From Campylobacterales bacterium (GTDB lineage: Bacteria > Campylobacterota > Campylobacteria > Campylobacterales > Sulfurimonadaceae), in contig JAJRVE010000225.1 of NCBI GenBank assembly GCA_024277445.1, forward strand, positions 1-32,482: DNA of 32,482 nt, in the 5' to 3' direction. The position numbers and the translations under genes were made by a program. A model generated the notes under the pieces. It saw only the letters and a list, made by a program, of their open reading frames with translations. It had not been told where the DNA came from and did no database searches. This document shows, one piece after another, positions 24,265-32,372 of the stretch (within the stretch, counting starts at the first letter, position 1; the number at the start of each line of letters is the position of its first letter).

Positions 24265-27048
24265 TTAAAACGAGAATGTACCAAGTGAGAACCTAAAGTT
24301 ATGTTCCTCGAATGTATTGTCATTATGGATATACTCAAAGTTCAGTGGTAAGGTCACACGGTTCATCACTAAGATGTCTAAGGTCATACCCAGTGTGGAT
24401 TCGTTGTAATGGGTATGCTCACCCCAACTACTGCTCTGTCCAAAATCTTCTATATCATAGTAGCGGTGTTTAGCGTAGAGCATCTCCCGTGTCAGAGAGA
24501 AGGGAAAGGTAAAAAAGAGCAGTGTTGCGTTGAACTGTTTTTTCAGTGCAAGTTCACCATAGGCCGCTTGTTTGACAAATCGCGTATGCTCCAAGGTGGG
24601 CATGACAACCATCGCTCGATCACGCAGAAGAGAACTACCAAAATTACTAAACTTAACCCCACGTGTATAGTTGTTATGGGTTAGCTGATGCGCTTGACGA
24701 TCAAACTCGCTTCGGACACCTTTTATCTTTGCTGAGAGATAAAAGCGGTGAGGAAGATCATGTGCTAGACGATAGTCCACGCCATATGCTAGATCACTAC
24801 GATCATAACTACCAAACAGTGAGAGTGCATTTAAGTAGTTGTAGTCTGCCGCCTGATAATAACGCTCTGCATGTGAGATGCTACCACTCAAAACAAGCGG
24901 TGAACGTACGTTGTTATCATAATCTTGATAGTAGCGAAGATCAAGATCAGCACGATCGTAGCCACGTTTCATGACCGGTAATGTCATAAAGGCAGAGAGC
25001 CCATAGTCACGACTCTCTTTTTGAATGCCCACAGCGGAACCATAGGTGTTGGTAGCAGGATCATAGAGATGATAAGCAGCACTGTCACCTTCATCATACA
25101 CCCCATAAACAGAAGCACCAAAACCTAACAAATGTGCATTATTATCATAACTAGCACCGACTATGCCAACCTCATCATAACCTCTACTTAAGAAGAGAGC
25201 ATAACGGTTGGTCAACAAGGGATCGATAAACGAAGCTTTAACGTTATAGGTAGCGATGACAGAATTGTTTTTACTGTTAAGACCTACAGCAAGTTCAGTA
25301 CCAGCATACTCTGTACGAAGTGGGCCATAGTAAGCCTCTTCAAGTGATAGCGGAGCCATTGACGCTACCGGCACAAGGTTTGCATCTACTTGAGCCATCT
25401 GAGCCTCCTCAAAAAAAAGTCGCTCTTCATAAGGTTCTTCATCTATTATTTCTAACTTCGTTGTTAAATAGTAGTAGTTCTCTTGGCCCACTGCTGCTAT
25501 TAATACCTCATCATCATCTAGAAGACGGGCATCTATGATGTTATCAGCAGGAGATAGACGCTCAACCCCATGAGCTGTATAACGATAAAGCGAACTTCCT
25601 CGCTTTGAGTTGGCAATAAAGTAGACATTTCCAAGGCTATCAACATCACTTACTATCCCATAATAACCATTGTAGGTGTAGAGTGCTTCTCGGTTTTTAT
25701 AGAGTGTACGTTTTTTATGCTCTTGTACAAAATAATAAAGGTTGTCATCCTTATCAATAAAGACAGAGGAGTTAACCTGTGCATAGAACTCATCACCGAC
25801 ATAGAGTTGAGGCTGATCAAACGAACTAGCAACATCAAAATAGACCGCTATCCCACCACGAAGATAACCTTGGATAACCTTGGACTCGCTCTCTGGCTTG
25901 AGGTGAGCATCTTCATCATAGAGCCCAATCAACCGTTTTGTAGGTCCATTAAAGCCACTCGCCTGCGTATAATACGCATCATCTACCTTAATCAACTTCC
26001 CCTGTAAAAAACTTTTTGAGACTTTACTCAGGTACTTGTCATCTTTAAACAGCGTCACTAGCTCAGGTGCACGGTAAGCATTGGAGGTTAGAAAAAAGAT
26101 CTTGTCACAGTTTGCATTGAGAGGAGAGAACCGCAGGGAGCTTGCGACACGCGTACCCTCCGCCTCAACAAAGTCTCTACCCTCAGCTAAAAGCCACTGC
26201 TCAAACCCTCTTAATGCCACTTCATAATCCACACCAAAGGTCATCTCAAAAGTATCGTTAATCATAAACGGCCACAACCAAGATTTAGAGTGGTTGTAAA
26301 AAAAGCTATTAGTTTTATCTAAGCCATAGTGCTCTGCTAGATAAAGCTGGAAAAAACCACCCACAATATAGTGACGATCATAATAGGGAAAGGTCCCTAT
26401 CTCTTGGTTGTAAAGAAAGGGTGCATTAATATTGCCTGCCTTTGCTTGGAGCAGTGTCTCTGCTTTAAACCGACCACTGTAAAGCCGACCACCATTACCC
26501 TGCCATGACTCATTTAAGACCGCGTTACCCTCCAAAAGAAAAGAACTTATGGTGACGTTAGGTATGGAAGTTAAGGGAAAGAACCATAAGAGTACATAAG
26601 AGGTACCAAAGACACTATCCAGACCTCGTGTTACCGCACTTGCTTTGGCATTGATCTGGTAATTGTGCGTGGTTTCATGATAGAGAAGGCTAATGAGCCA
26701 AGAGGTTGTCGTAGCATGATCCACACTCAAACCACCACCATTGTAGTTGATCTGCATGTTGACAGGGTACTGCGTTGAAAAGCCATTAGACACTTGGTTT
26801 TGCTGAGAGATGATCCCCACAAAAAGTCGACTATCCATCCTAAACCCAAAAAGCTTCTCATACGCCGCATTGATCTCAGGCTCCAAGCCCATTGCTTGCT
26901 GCGCCGCATAACGGTTCTGCTTCGTATATAAAAAAGTAACATTCTCATCACGATGACTATAGTACTGTTCATCCCCAGGAACAATAGCAATACCTGCATA
27001 AAGTTGCACGATAAAAAATGGAATAAGAGATATAAAATATTTAAACAT
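24265..27048 (-). CDS. HExxH metalloprotease-like protein with probable outer-membrane barrel
   Basis: A 927-residue exported protein (signal peptide MFKYFISLIPFFIVQLYAG). Residues about 30-300 form a gluzincin-like zinc protease domain with H124-E125-TT-H128 in LLYHETTHNYQ and a likely third ligand at E173 in LLEGNAVLNES. Residues about 310-570 look like beta-propeller blades (SLGNVYFIANSKRGSSLYRYT). Residues about 620-927 alternate aromatic beta strands and tight turns, ending in FRFSLGTFSF with the terminal Phe typical of outer-membrane barrels. A surface or outer-membrane anchored protease is inferred. No good Shine-Dalgarno precedes the ATG. A 101-base inverted-repeat element lies upstream. 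Confidence 0.7.
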   Translation of the reverse strand: MFKYFISLIPFFIVQLYAGIAIVPGDEQYYSHRDENVTFLYTKQNRYAAQQAMGLEPEINAAYEKLFGFRMDSRLFVGIISQQNQVSNGFSTQYPVNMQINYNGGGLSVDHATTTSWLISLLYHETTHNYQINAKASAVTRGLDSVFGTSYVLLWFFPLTSIPNVTISSFLLEGNAVLNESWQGNGGRLYSGRFKAETLLQAKAGNINAPFLYNQEIGTFPYYDRHYIVGGFFQLYLAEHYGLDKTNSFFYNHSKSWLWPFMINDTFEMTFGVDYEVALRGFEQWLLAEGRDFVEAEGTRVASSLRFSPLNANCDKIFFLTSNAYRAPELVTLFKDDKYLSKVSKSFLQGKLIKVDDAYYTQASGFNGPTKRLIGLYDEDAHLKPESESKVIQGYLRGGIAVYFDVASSFDQPQLYVGDEFYAQVNSSVFIDKDDNLYYFVQEHKKRTLYKNREALYTYNGYYGIVSDVDSLGNVYFIANSKRGSSLYRYTAHGVERLSPADNIIDARLLDDDEVLIAAVGQENYYYLTTKLEIIDEEPYEERLFFEEAQMAQVDANLVPVASMAPLSLEEAYYGPLRTEYAGTELAVGLNSKNNSVIATYNVKASFIDPLLTNRYALFLSRGYDEVGIVGASYDNNAHLLGFGASVYGVYDEGDSAAYHLYDPATNTYGSAVGIQKESRDYGLSAFMTLPVMKRGYDRADLDLRYYQDYDNNVRSPLVLSGSISHAERYYQAADYNYLNALSLFGSYDRSDLAYGVDYRLAHDLPHRFYLSAKIKGVRSEFDRQAHQLTHNNYTRGVKFSNFGSSLLRDRAMVVMPTLEHTRFVKQAAYGELALKKQFNATLLFFTFPFSLTREMLYAKHRYYDIEDFGQSSSWGEHTHYNESTLGMTLDILVMNRVTLPLNFEYIHNDNTFEEHNFRFSLGTFSF

Positions 27049-27120
27049 AGTAGACTTTAGAATTAAGTAAAGCTATTTTAGCAGATAATTACGAAGAAGT
27101 ATAAAGAAGTTGTAAACAGG

Positions 27121-27222
27121 AAAAAGTCTAGATTTGGTGTAGATTGTGTTGGAGGATTGTAAAGCGTACATAAAGTACGCTGTCAAGCATCAGACGCAAG
27201 ATGCGCCGAAGCTAGACTTTTT
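27121..27222 (-). repeat. Branched inverted-repeat element behind the cytochrome c gene
   Basis: AAAAAGTCTAG (27121-27131) and CTAGACTTTTT (27212-27222) are perfect 11-bp inverted repeats enclosing AGCGTAC/GTACGCT (27163-27169 with 27175-27181) and GCATC/GATGC (27187-27191 with 27200-27204). The element begins at the last base of the cytochrome stop codon. On the minus strand it ends in CTAGACTTTTT, so it may act as a large branched terminator; a small mobile or REP-like repeat is the alternative. Confidence 0.5.
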
Positions 27223-27554
27223 TAGCCACAAGAAGGAACGTTTCCTGAATCTGAACCATACTCATATAGGAAATCTTTCAAGTGTGGAGCATATTTTTTG
27301 AATTTTTTACCATTCGAATATTTTTCACCCTTAGTACCCTTATGCCATGCTTTGAAGCCAGCGTTGTCGTTAGAAAATGCAGATGCCCACTCGTCTTGAG
27401 TTTTCATTGCAGCACCCTTAGTACCGTTTCCGTGACACTTTTTACACTGCTTAAGGTAAGCTTTTTGACCTTTTTTAATGTCCGCGTTTGCAGTAGAAGC
27501 AAACATACCCATAGCAACAACTGATGCTAATAATAGTGAAGTAGATTTTTTCAT
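27222..27554 (-). CDS. Small periplasmic c-type cytochrome
   Basis: A 110-residue exported monoheme cytochrome c for periplasmic electron transfer. It has a signal peptide (MKKSTSLLLASVVAMGMFASTANA) and the heme motif CKKCH (37-41); M50 is one possible distal ligand. The lysine-rich body (KGTKGEKYSNGKKFKKYAPHL) suggests docking to an acidic redox partner. AAAGGAACATAGAT precedes the ATG. An FNR-type box lies about 80 bases upstream, matching the box upstream of the NOR-like operon. Electron supply to that reductase is possible but not shown. Confidence 0.85.
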   Translation of the reverse strand: MKKSTSLLLASVVAMGMFASTANADIKKGQKAYLKQCKKCHGNGTKGAAMKTQDEWASAFSNDNAGFKAWHKGTKGEKYSNGKKFKKYAPHLKDFLYEYGSDSGNVPSCG

Positions 27555-27602
27555 ATCTATGTTCCTTTGTGATTAAATTTCGATTAAATGATACATCAGT
27601 TA

Positions 27603-27608
27603 ACTATA
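27603..27608 (-). promoter_or_regulatory. Candidate -10 box of the cytochrome c gene
   Basis: TATAGT on the minus strand (27608 to 27603) gives a start near 27596, with the FNR box centred near -38. A later TTAACT (27603-27598) would place it near -42. The choice between them is open. Confidence 0.35.
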
Positions 27609-27626
27609 AAATATACTATAGAGTTC

Positions 27627-27640
27627 TTGATGTTTATCAA
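27627..27640. promoter_or_regulatory. Perfect FNR-type box upstream of cytochrome c
   Basis: TTGATGTTTATCAA matches TTGATNNNNATCAA at all ten fixed positions, and the palindrome extends one base each side (C and G). It lies in the 105-base gap between the upstream gene and the cytochrome gene, about 80 bases from the ATG. On the plus strand it also looks like a hairpin plus T-run, but no plus-strand gene ends here. Confidence 0.7.
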
Positions 27641-27659
27641 GTTTTTATCAACCCGTTAC

Positions 27660-28001
27660 TTATTCGCCCATCTCATCATGCTCGTCATCATCACTTTCTA
27701 GACTTTTAACGGCTTGACGGATCTTATCTTGACGCATTTTACGGTTACTCGTATGCTTGAGCTTTTCAATAACCTTCTCATCTTCAATCCCCATCTCCAT
27801 GGCGATCGCCGCGTCATCGAAGCCAGCAACTTGTAAGACATAAAGTTTTAACTCACGCTTTGTCATGTTCTTTTTAAGTACATTATAGAGTTCTACCTCA
27901 TTATTACTGATCAAACTTGTTGCACACTGATAAAATTCCGCCAATGTCGCACGGATAGACTTTTCGCCGTTGTATTTAAACCATATAGAGTTTTCTAACA
28001 T
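27660..28001 (-). CDS. Small protein of unknown function with HTH-like segment
   Basis: A 113-residue cytoplasmic protein that I do not recognise. The C-terminal half (about 58-90) reads like a sigma-factor or LuxR-type helix-turn-helix (VLQVAGFDDAAIAMEMGIEDEKVIEKL), followed by a basic patch and an acidic tail (ESDDDEHDEMGE). AAGGAAATTAG is a strong ribosome site nine bases after the serB stop, so it is co-transcribed with serB. A regulatory role is suggested by the helix pattern only. Confidence 0.7.
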   Translation of the reverse strand: MLENSIWFKYNGEKSIRATLAEFYQCATSLISNNEVELYNVLKKNMTKRELKLYVLQVAGFDDAAIAMEMGIEDEKVIEKLKHTSNRKMRQDKIRQAVKSLESDDDEHDEMGE

Positions 28002-28010
28002 CTAATTTCC

Positions 28011-28631
28011 TTATATTTTTTCTAAGATCAAAGTAAGATCTTTTTCATCAATGATGATGTTGGCCTCTTTTTTCAAGACCTCTCTTGCACAAAAGGCAAC
28101 ACGTGTTCCAGCATGTGCAAACATACTTAAGTCATTGGCACCATCGCCGCAAACCATCGTCTCTTCTTCACTAACACCTAAGATGTTTTGCAGACGAACT
28201 AACATGTCACCCTTGGAGAAGTTAAACATCATGTCACCTCCAACAAGTCCTGTCAATTTGCCATCTTTTACATGTAAAGCGTTGGAGAAGTCAGCGTCAT
28301 AGCCTAAGATATCCTTAGCATAAGAGGTTGCTGTTCTAAAACCACCACTAAAGCAGACTACCGTCATACCACGCTTTTTTAGTTCGGCTATGGTTTCGAT
28401 GGCACCTGGCATATAGGGTAGAGAGTGGCTGATCTCCTCGACTTTTTCGAAGTCCAGACCTTTCAATAGACCAACACGTTCTTGAAGTGACTCAAAAAAA
28501 TCTAACTCACCCGCCATCGCTCGCTCTGTTATCTCAGAGACCTGTTCACCAATACCTAAGGCTTCGGCAAAAAAGTCAATCGTCTCGCCATCCATCAAGG
28601 TAGAATCAAAATCAAACACACATAGTTTCAT
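28011..28631 (-). CDS. serB: Phosphoserine phosphatase
   Basis: SerB removes phosphate from L-3-phosphoserine in the last step of serine synthesis. This is a 206-residue HAD hydrolase without the ACT domains of E. coli SerB, as usual in Campylobacterota. Motif I is VFDFDST with nucleophile D7 and D9, motif II CFSGGF, motif III around FNFSKGDM, and motif IV CGDGANDLSM. The longest frame begins at GTG 28640, but GGAG lies eight bases before the ATG at 28631, which I prefer. It diverges from metF through a mirrored promoter. Confidence 0.92.
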   Translation of the reverse strand: MKLCVFDFDSTLMDGETIDFFAEALGIGEQVSEITERAMAGELDFFESLQERVGLLKGLDFEKVEEISHSLPYMPGAIETIAELKKRGMTVVCFSGGFRTATSYAKDILGYDADFSNALHVKDGKLTGLVGGDMMFNFSKGDMLVRLQNILGVSEEETMVCGDGANDLSMFAHAGTRVAFCAREVLKKEANIIIDEKDLTLILEKI

Positions 28632-28668
28632 CACTATCACTCCAAATTTCTAATAATTACGCTTCTTT

Positions 28669-28692
28669 CGCTATAATCACGCAATTATAGCG
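28669..28692. promoter_or_regulatory. Mirrored divergent promoter of serB and metF
   Basis: CGCTATAAT (28669-28677) and ATTATAGCG (28684-28692) are perfect 9-bp inverted repeats around CACGCA. Each arm contains a TATAAT: 28672-28677 on the plus strand for metF and 28689-28684 on the minus strand for serB. Starts would be near 28684 and 28677, so the two transcription bubbles overlap and the promoters should exclude each other. Confidence 0.6.
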
Positions 28693-28696
28693 TAGG

Positions 28697-29614
28697 ATGC
28701 CCTTTTTGTTTGAACAACTCATAGATAAATTGCAAAACTCAACATACATTACCCTTGAGACGACCCCACCGCACTCTGCGCGTTTCAAACCTGTTATCGA
28801 TGCTATCGAAGAGTTGGGTCTCGAAAAGATGGTTGATGGCTTCAGCACAACCGACAACCCTCTTGCCAAACTAAAATACAACGCACTTTTTGCTTCACAG
28901 CTTTTACAAAACCGCTTTAACAAACCGGTTCTTGCGACCATGAGTATGCGAGACCGTAACCGCATCGCTCTTCAGTCTGATCTTCTTGGCGCAAATGAAG
29001 CGAATGTCCGTGCCTTTTTAGCCCTCACCGGTGATCCTGCAAAGATCTCTGATCAAAAAGAGGCAAAAGGGGTTTTTGAGAGTGACTCTAGCCTCTTGCT
29101 AGACATCATCGGTGCACTTAATAGCGGTACTGACATGATGGGAAAAGCCTTTAAAGATGCCCCTGAACCCATCTACCCTTTCGCCGTGGTCAACTCACAC
29201 GCGCGAAACCCAAAGTCACTGCAAAAGAAAATGCTTAAAAAGATCAACCACGGTGCCGTTGGTATCATCACCCAACCGGTCTATGACATCGACAATGCTA
29301 AACTCCTCATCGACCTTATGGTTGAAGCCAATAAAAACAGTGACCAAGATCAAGACGCGACACTCATACTAGGACTTTTTCCCATTACGAAGCTTCGTAC
29401 CGCACAGTTTTTAGATGCACATGTTCCAGGTATACACGTGCCTAGTTATTGGATCGAAGCCTTAGAAGCGGCGTCCAAAGTCTCTACTGATGAGGAGTAC
29501 AAGGTAGGCTTTGAACTCAGTAAAAAACTTTTTGATGATATCAAAGCGATCCACCCCAAAATCCACCTCATGACCGCTAACCAATTCCAAATCGCCAAAG
29601 ATATACTCGCTTAA
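28697..29614 (+). CDS. metF: Methylenetetrahydrofolate reductase
   Basis: MetF is a flavoprotein that reduces 5,10-methylene- to 5-methyl-tetrahydrofolate for methionine synthesis. The 305-residue protein has the TIM-barrel family features: YITLETTPPHSARF near the N-terminus with the catalytic-type Glu of the LE(T/F)xPP pattern, LATMSMRDRNRIALQSDLLGA, FLALTGDP, GAVGIITQPVYD and LGLFPITKLRTAQF. The ATG follows GTAGG too closely for a good Shine-Dalgarno, so a start a few codons later is possible. It neighbours serB; both feed one-carbon/serine metabolism. Confidence 0.88.
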   Translation: MPFLFEQLIDKLQNSTYITLETTPPHSARFKPVIDAIEELGLEKMVDGFSTTDNPLAKLKYNALFASQLLQNRFNKPVLATMSMRDRNRIALQSDLLGANEANVRAFLALTGDPAKISDQKEAKGVFESDSSLLLDIIGALNSGTDMMGKAFKDAPEPIYPFAVVNSHARNPKSLQKKMLKKINHGAVGIITQPVYDIDNAKLLIDLMVEANKNSDQDQDATLILGLFPITKLRTAQFLDAHVPGIHVPSYWIEALEAASKVSTDEEYKVGFELSKKLFDDIKAIHPKIHLMTANQFQIAKDILA

Positions 29615-29685
29615 GGTGCGCCTTAATATAAGATTTTTCTATTTCTTGTTATAGTTACTGCTATTAACTATCATTAAGGGTCACA

Positions 29686-31290
29686 ATGACGCGTTTCTCG
29701 TTACTACTCATCTTTATTACTTCCCTCTTTTTTACCGCATGTAATTCTACGGCTGAAACACCCGAGTCACCCAAACTTGCCAGATATAGTCTTATTAAAG
29801 AGAACTGTGAACATATAAAACTCACCCCGGGTATCTTTGTGCATGACGATGTAGACAAAGAGTGTCGAAGCTTTCTTATACGATTAGACAAAGCGAACAA
29901 AGCAGAGTATAAACTAACCCGTTTCAAAGAGAAACATCCCGAGAGTGACCTTTCACGTGAATCAGAGTTTATCATGCTAAAAAAAGAGGCATACCGTCAG
30001 CATCGTAAGAGTGAAGTGGCGTATGAGAAACTCACCAAGGTTTTAAACCGTGTCTCACTTGACGCGATCGAGCATAATGAGCTTTCAGACGTTGACTTAA
30101 CGCTAACTTTTCCAGAAACCGTCTTCACAAAAAAACATTATGACTACTACAAACAACAAGAGCCTTCATATCATGAAAAGACATCCTACATTATGTTCGA
30201 GAAGCAGTACTCAAGTGCCTTGGTAGACAAAGGCTTACGCTACCTCAGTAAAGGGGATAAGCGAAGTGCACTCAAGGTCTTTAAGCGTGCGGCATCTATG
30301 CGTAATGCTCAAGCAGAATATTTGGTTGGTATTGTATATGAAGCAAAAAATGTTGACAAAGCCATCATCTGGCACACCAAAGCACTTGAACATGGGATCA
30401 AAGGCTCACGGATCAACCTAGCACGCCTACATCTGCGTAAACGTGAACCTAAGATTGCCCAACAGTTTTACCTTGATGCGGCAGAAGATGGTGATGCTTA
30501 TGCACAGTTTTTACTCTATCAAAAGTACCACAAAACCGATAACGCTAAAGCCAATGCGCAAGCACTTGAGTGGTTGATAAAGTCTGCCAACAACCATTTT
30601 GCACCCGCAACCAATGCTTATGGACTTTACCTCTACCGAAAGAAACAAGCAAGCGAAGCAAAACCTTGGCTTATCCACGCAAGTGAACATGGTATGCTAC
30701 CCGCGACAGAAGCCCTTGGTCTCATCTATTTTGATGAAAAAGCCTACACTAAAGCACTTCCTCTTCTTGAAAAATGCAACACTATAAAAGCTAAACAAAC
30801 CTTAGCGAAGATGTATGAACATGGACTTGGGGTTAATTTAGACTATTACAAAGCGACCATGTACTATAAAGATGCGGTTCGACTTGGTGCAAAAAAACTT
30901 GACAAAAATGTTGCACGTCTCTCACGCTTAAGTAGTGCCAAAGAGAAAGCCCATTTTGAAGCAGCCAAACGTAAAACGCGCGAACAGGCTAAAAAGTTGT
31001 TGCACACTTATGGCGAAAAGCCTATCTTACGTAACCTTAGAACAGCGGGTTTGAAGATACGTCTACATGGGATCGTCTCACTTCCACTTGGGACGTCACA
31101 AGGCTTTATTGTCTCTACACCTGATGGCAAACAGTTTTATGTTATCGATAGCAAACAAAAAGCAGGTGTAAAGCAGTTTGACTATGTCGACATTGCCACA
31201 AAAGCAACCGGTAATGCGGTTACTATTAGTAGTGACGACGGTCTAACGACTGCAATATATCAATTACAATACCTCAACAAATGTCACTAA
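29686..31290 (+). CDS. Sel1-repeat lipoprotein
   Basis: A 534-residue lipoprotein: signal peptide with lipobox FTAC (C19). A charged region (about 30-175) precedes Sel1-like repeats (about 180-420) with LSKGDKRSALKVFKRAA, EYLVGIVYEAKNVDKAIIWHTKA, LGLIYFDEKAY and LAKMYEHGLGVNLDYYKATMYYKDA. A small beta-rich C-terminal domain follows (about 445-530; LHGIVSLPLGTSQGFIVSTPDG). Such lipoproteins often scaffold envelope complexes; the partner is unknown. The next gene is a homologous paralogue 14 bases downstream, in one operon. Confidence 0.85.
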   Translation: MTRFSLLLIFITSLFFTACNSTAETPESPKLARYSLIKENCEHIKLTPGIFVHDDVDKECRSFLIRLDKANKAEYKLTRFKEKHPESDLSRESEFIMLKKEAYRQHRKSEVAYEKLTKVLNRVSLDAIEHNELSDVDLTLTFPETVFTKKHYDYYKQQEPSYHEKTSYIMFEKQYSSALVDKGLRYLSKGDKRSALKVFKRAASMRNAQAEYLVGIVYEAKNVDKAIIWHTKALEHGIKGSRINLARLHLRKREPKIAQQFYLDAAEDGDAYAQFLLYQKYHKTDNAKANAQALEWLIKSANNHFAPATNAYGLYLYRKKQASEAKPWLIHASEHGMLPATEALGLIYFDEKAYTKALPLLEKCNTIKAKQTLAKMYEHGLGVNLDYYKATMYYKDAVRLGAKKLDKNVARLSRLSSAKEKAHFEAAKRKTREQAKKLLHTYGEKPILRNLRTAGLKIRLHGIVSLPLGTSQGFIVSTPDGKQFYVIDSKQKAGVKQFDYVDIATKATGNAVTISSDDGLTTAIYQLQYLNKCH

Positions 31291-31304
31291 AAAAAAGGAA
31301 CACG

Positions 31305-32372
31305 ATGCCCTACTTATTACTCTTACCACTCTCTGCGCTACTACTCTTCACAGGGTGTATGGGTTCAGCCAAACCTGTCCCACACCAAAAACTAGCTACC
31401 TATAAGACCATAGAGATCGCTTGTCAACAGACACCGCCAGAAACCTTACGTGACTCATGTAGTGGGTTTTTAGAAGCCTTAGCTAGAGAGCGTACCCTCT
31501 TAGATGAGATGCGTGACATCAGAGAAGACGAAAAAGAAGAGGCAAGCTACATAGCACTTGCTGATGAAGAGTCCCTACTCGCCTTAAAGCTCCATGCAGA
31601 CAAGGCGGCACTCGCAAAAGAGTGTCAGGCGCAAATGCCCCTTATCGTCAAAAATGATGACATAAATAGTGCGGCATTTTGTCTGATCTTCGATGAAAAC
31701 CACATCACCTTAGATGAGTACAAATACCTTAAAAAGTATGCTCCTCGTTTTGATGACAACTCACAGTTTGTTGCTTTTGAAAACCAATACGCGCAAAGTG
31801 AACTTAAAAGAGGACTCGCTGCGCTCAACAAGGGCGATAAACGTACTGCCCTCAACGCCTTTAAGTCTGCTTCAAAGGCTAACAGTGCCGAAGCCGCTTA
31901 CCTTGTTGGTATTGTTTATGAAGAGAAACAGATCAAAAAAGCGATTAGTTGGCACAAAAAAGCAGTCCAAGAGGGCATCAGCCTTTCCAAAGTCAACCTA
32001 GCCCGTCTCTACCTTCGCATCAAACTACCGGCTAAAGCGAGAGAATACTACCTCAGTGCTGCTAAAGATGGTAATGCTTTAGCGATGTATCGACTCTTTA
32101 AGATGGATGCAAAATCTAAAAGCAAAAAAGCGCGTCATGAGGCGACAAAATGGCTAGAGCGTTCAGCAACCCTTAACTACCCCCAAGCACAGTATATCTA
32201 TGGTTTACAGCTTATGAAGCAAAACAGAGCAACAGAAGCACTAAACTGGCTTGAAAAAGCCAATGCAAACGGTATCAGGGACACAAACTTCTTCCTTGGT
32301 AAGCTCTACTACAACCAAGAGTCGTATACCCTAGCCTACAGCCACCTCTACAAAGCACAGGACAAAGGTTAA
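31305..32372 (+). CDS. Sel1-repeat lipoprotein, paralogue, ended by an in-frame ochre codon
   Basis: This product of about 355 residues is homologous along its length to the preceding lipoprotein. It has a lipobox FTGC (C18), an N-terminal charged region and Sel1 repeats (LNKGDKRTALNAFKSAS, AYLVGIVYEEKQIKKAISWHKKA, NLARLYLRIKLPAKAREYYLSAA). A longer frame begins at 31281, overlapping the previous gene, but AAAAGGAACACG precedes the ATG at 31305. The frame ends with TAA at 32370-32372 in the middle of a Sel1 repeat, and the same frame continues open to the window edge. Confidence 0.8.
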   Translation: MPYLLLLPLSALLLFTGCMGSAKPVPHQKLATYKTIEIACQQTPPETLRDSCSGFLEALARERTLLDEMRDIREDEKEEASYIALADEESLLALKLHADKAALAKECQAQMPLIVKNDDINSAAFCLIFDENHITLDEYKYLKKYAPRFDDNSQFVAFENQYAQSELKRGLAALNKGDKRTALNAFKSASKANSAEAAYLVGIVYEEKQIKKAISWHKKAVQEGISLSKVNLARLYLRIKLPAKAREYYLSAAKDGNALAMYRLFKMDAKSKSKKARHEATKWLERSATLNYPQAQYIYGLQLMKQNRATEALNWLEKANANGIRDTNFFLGKLYYNQESYTLAYSHLYKAQDKG

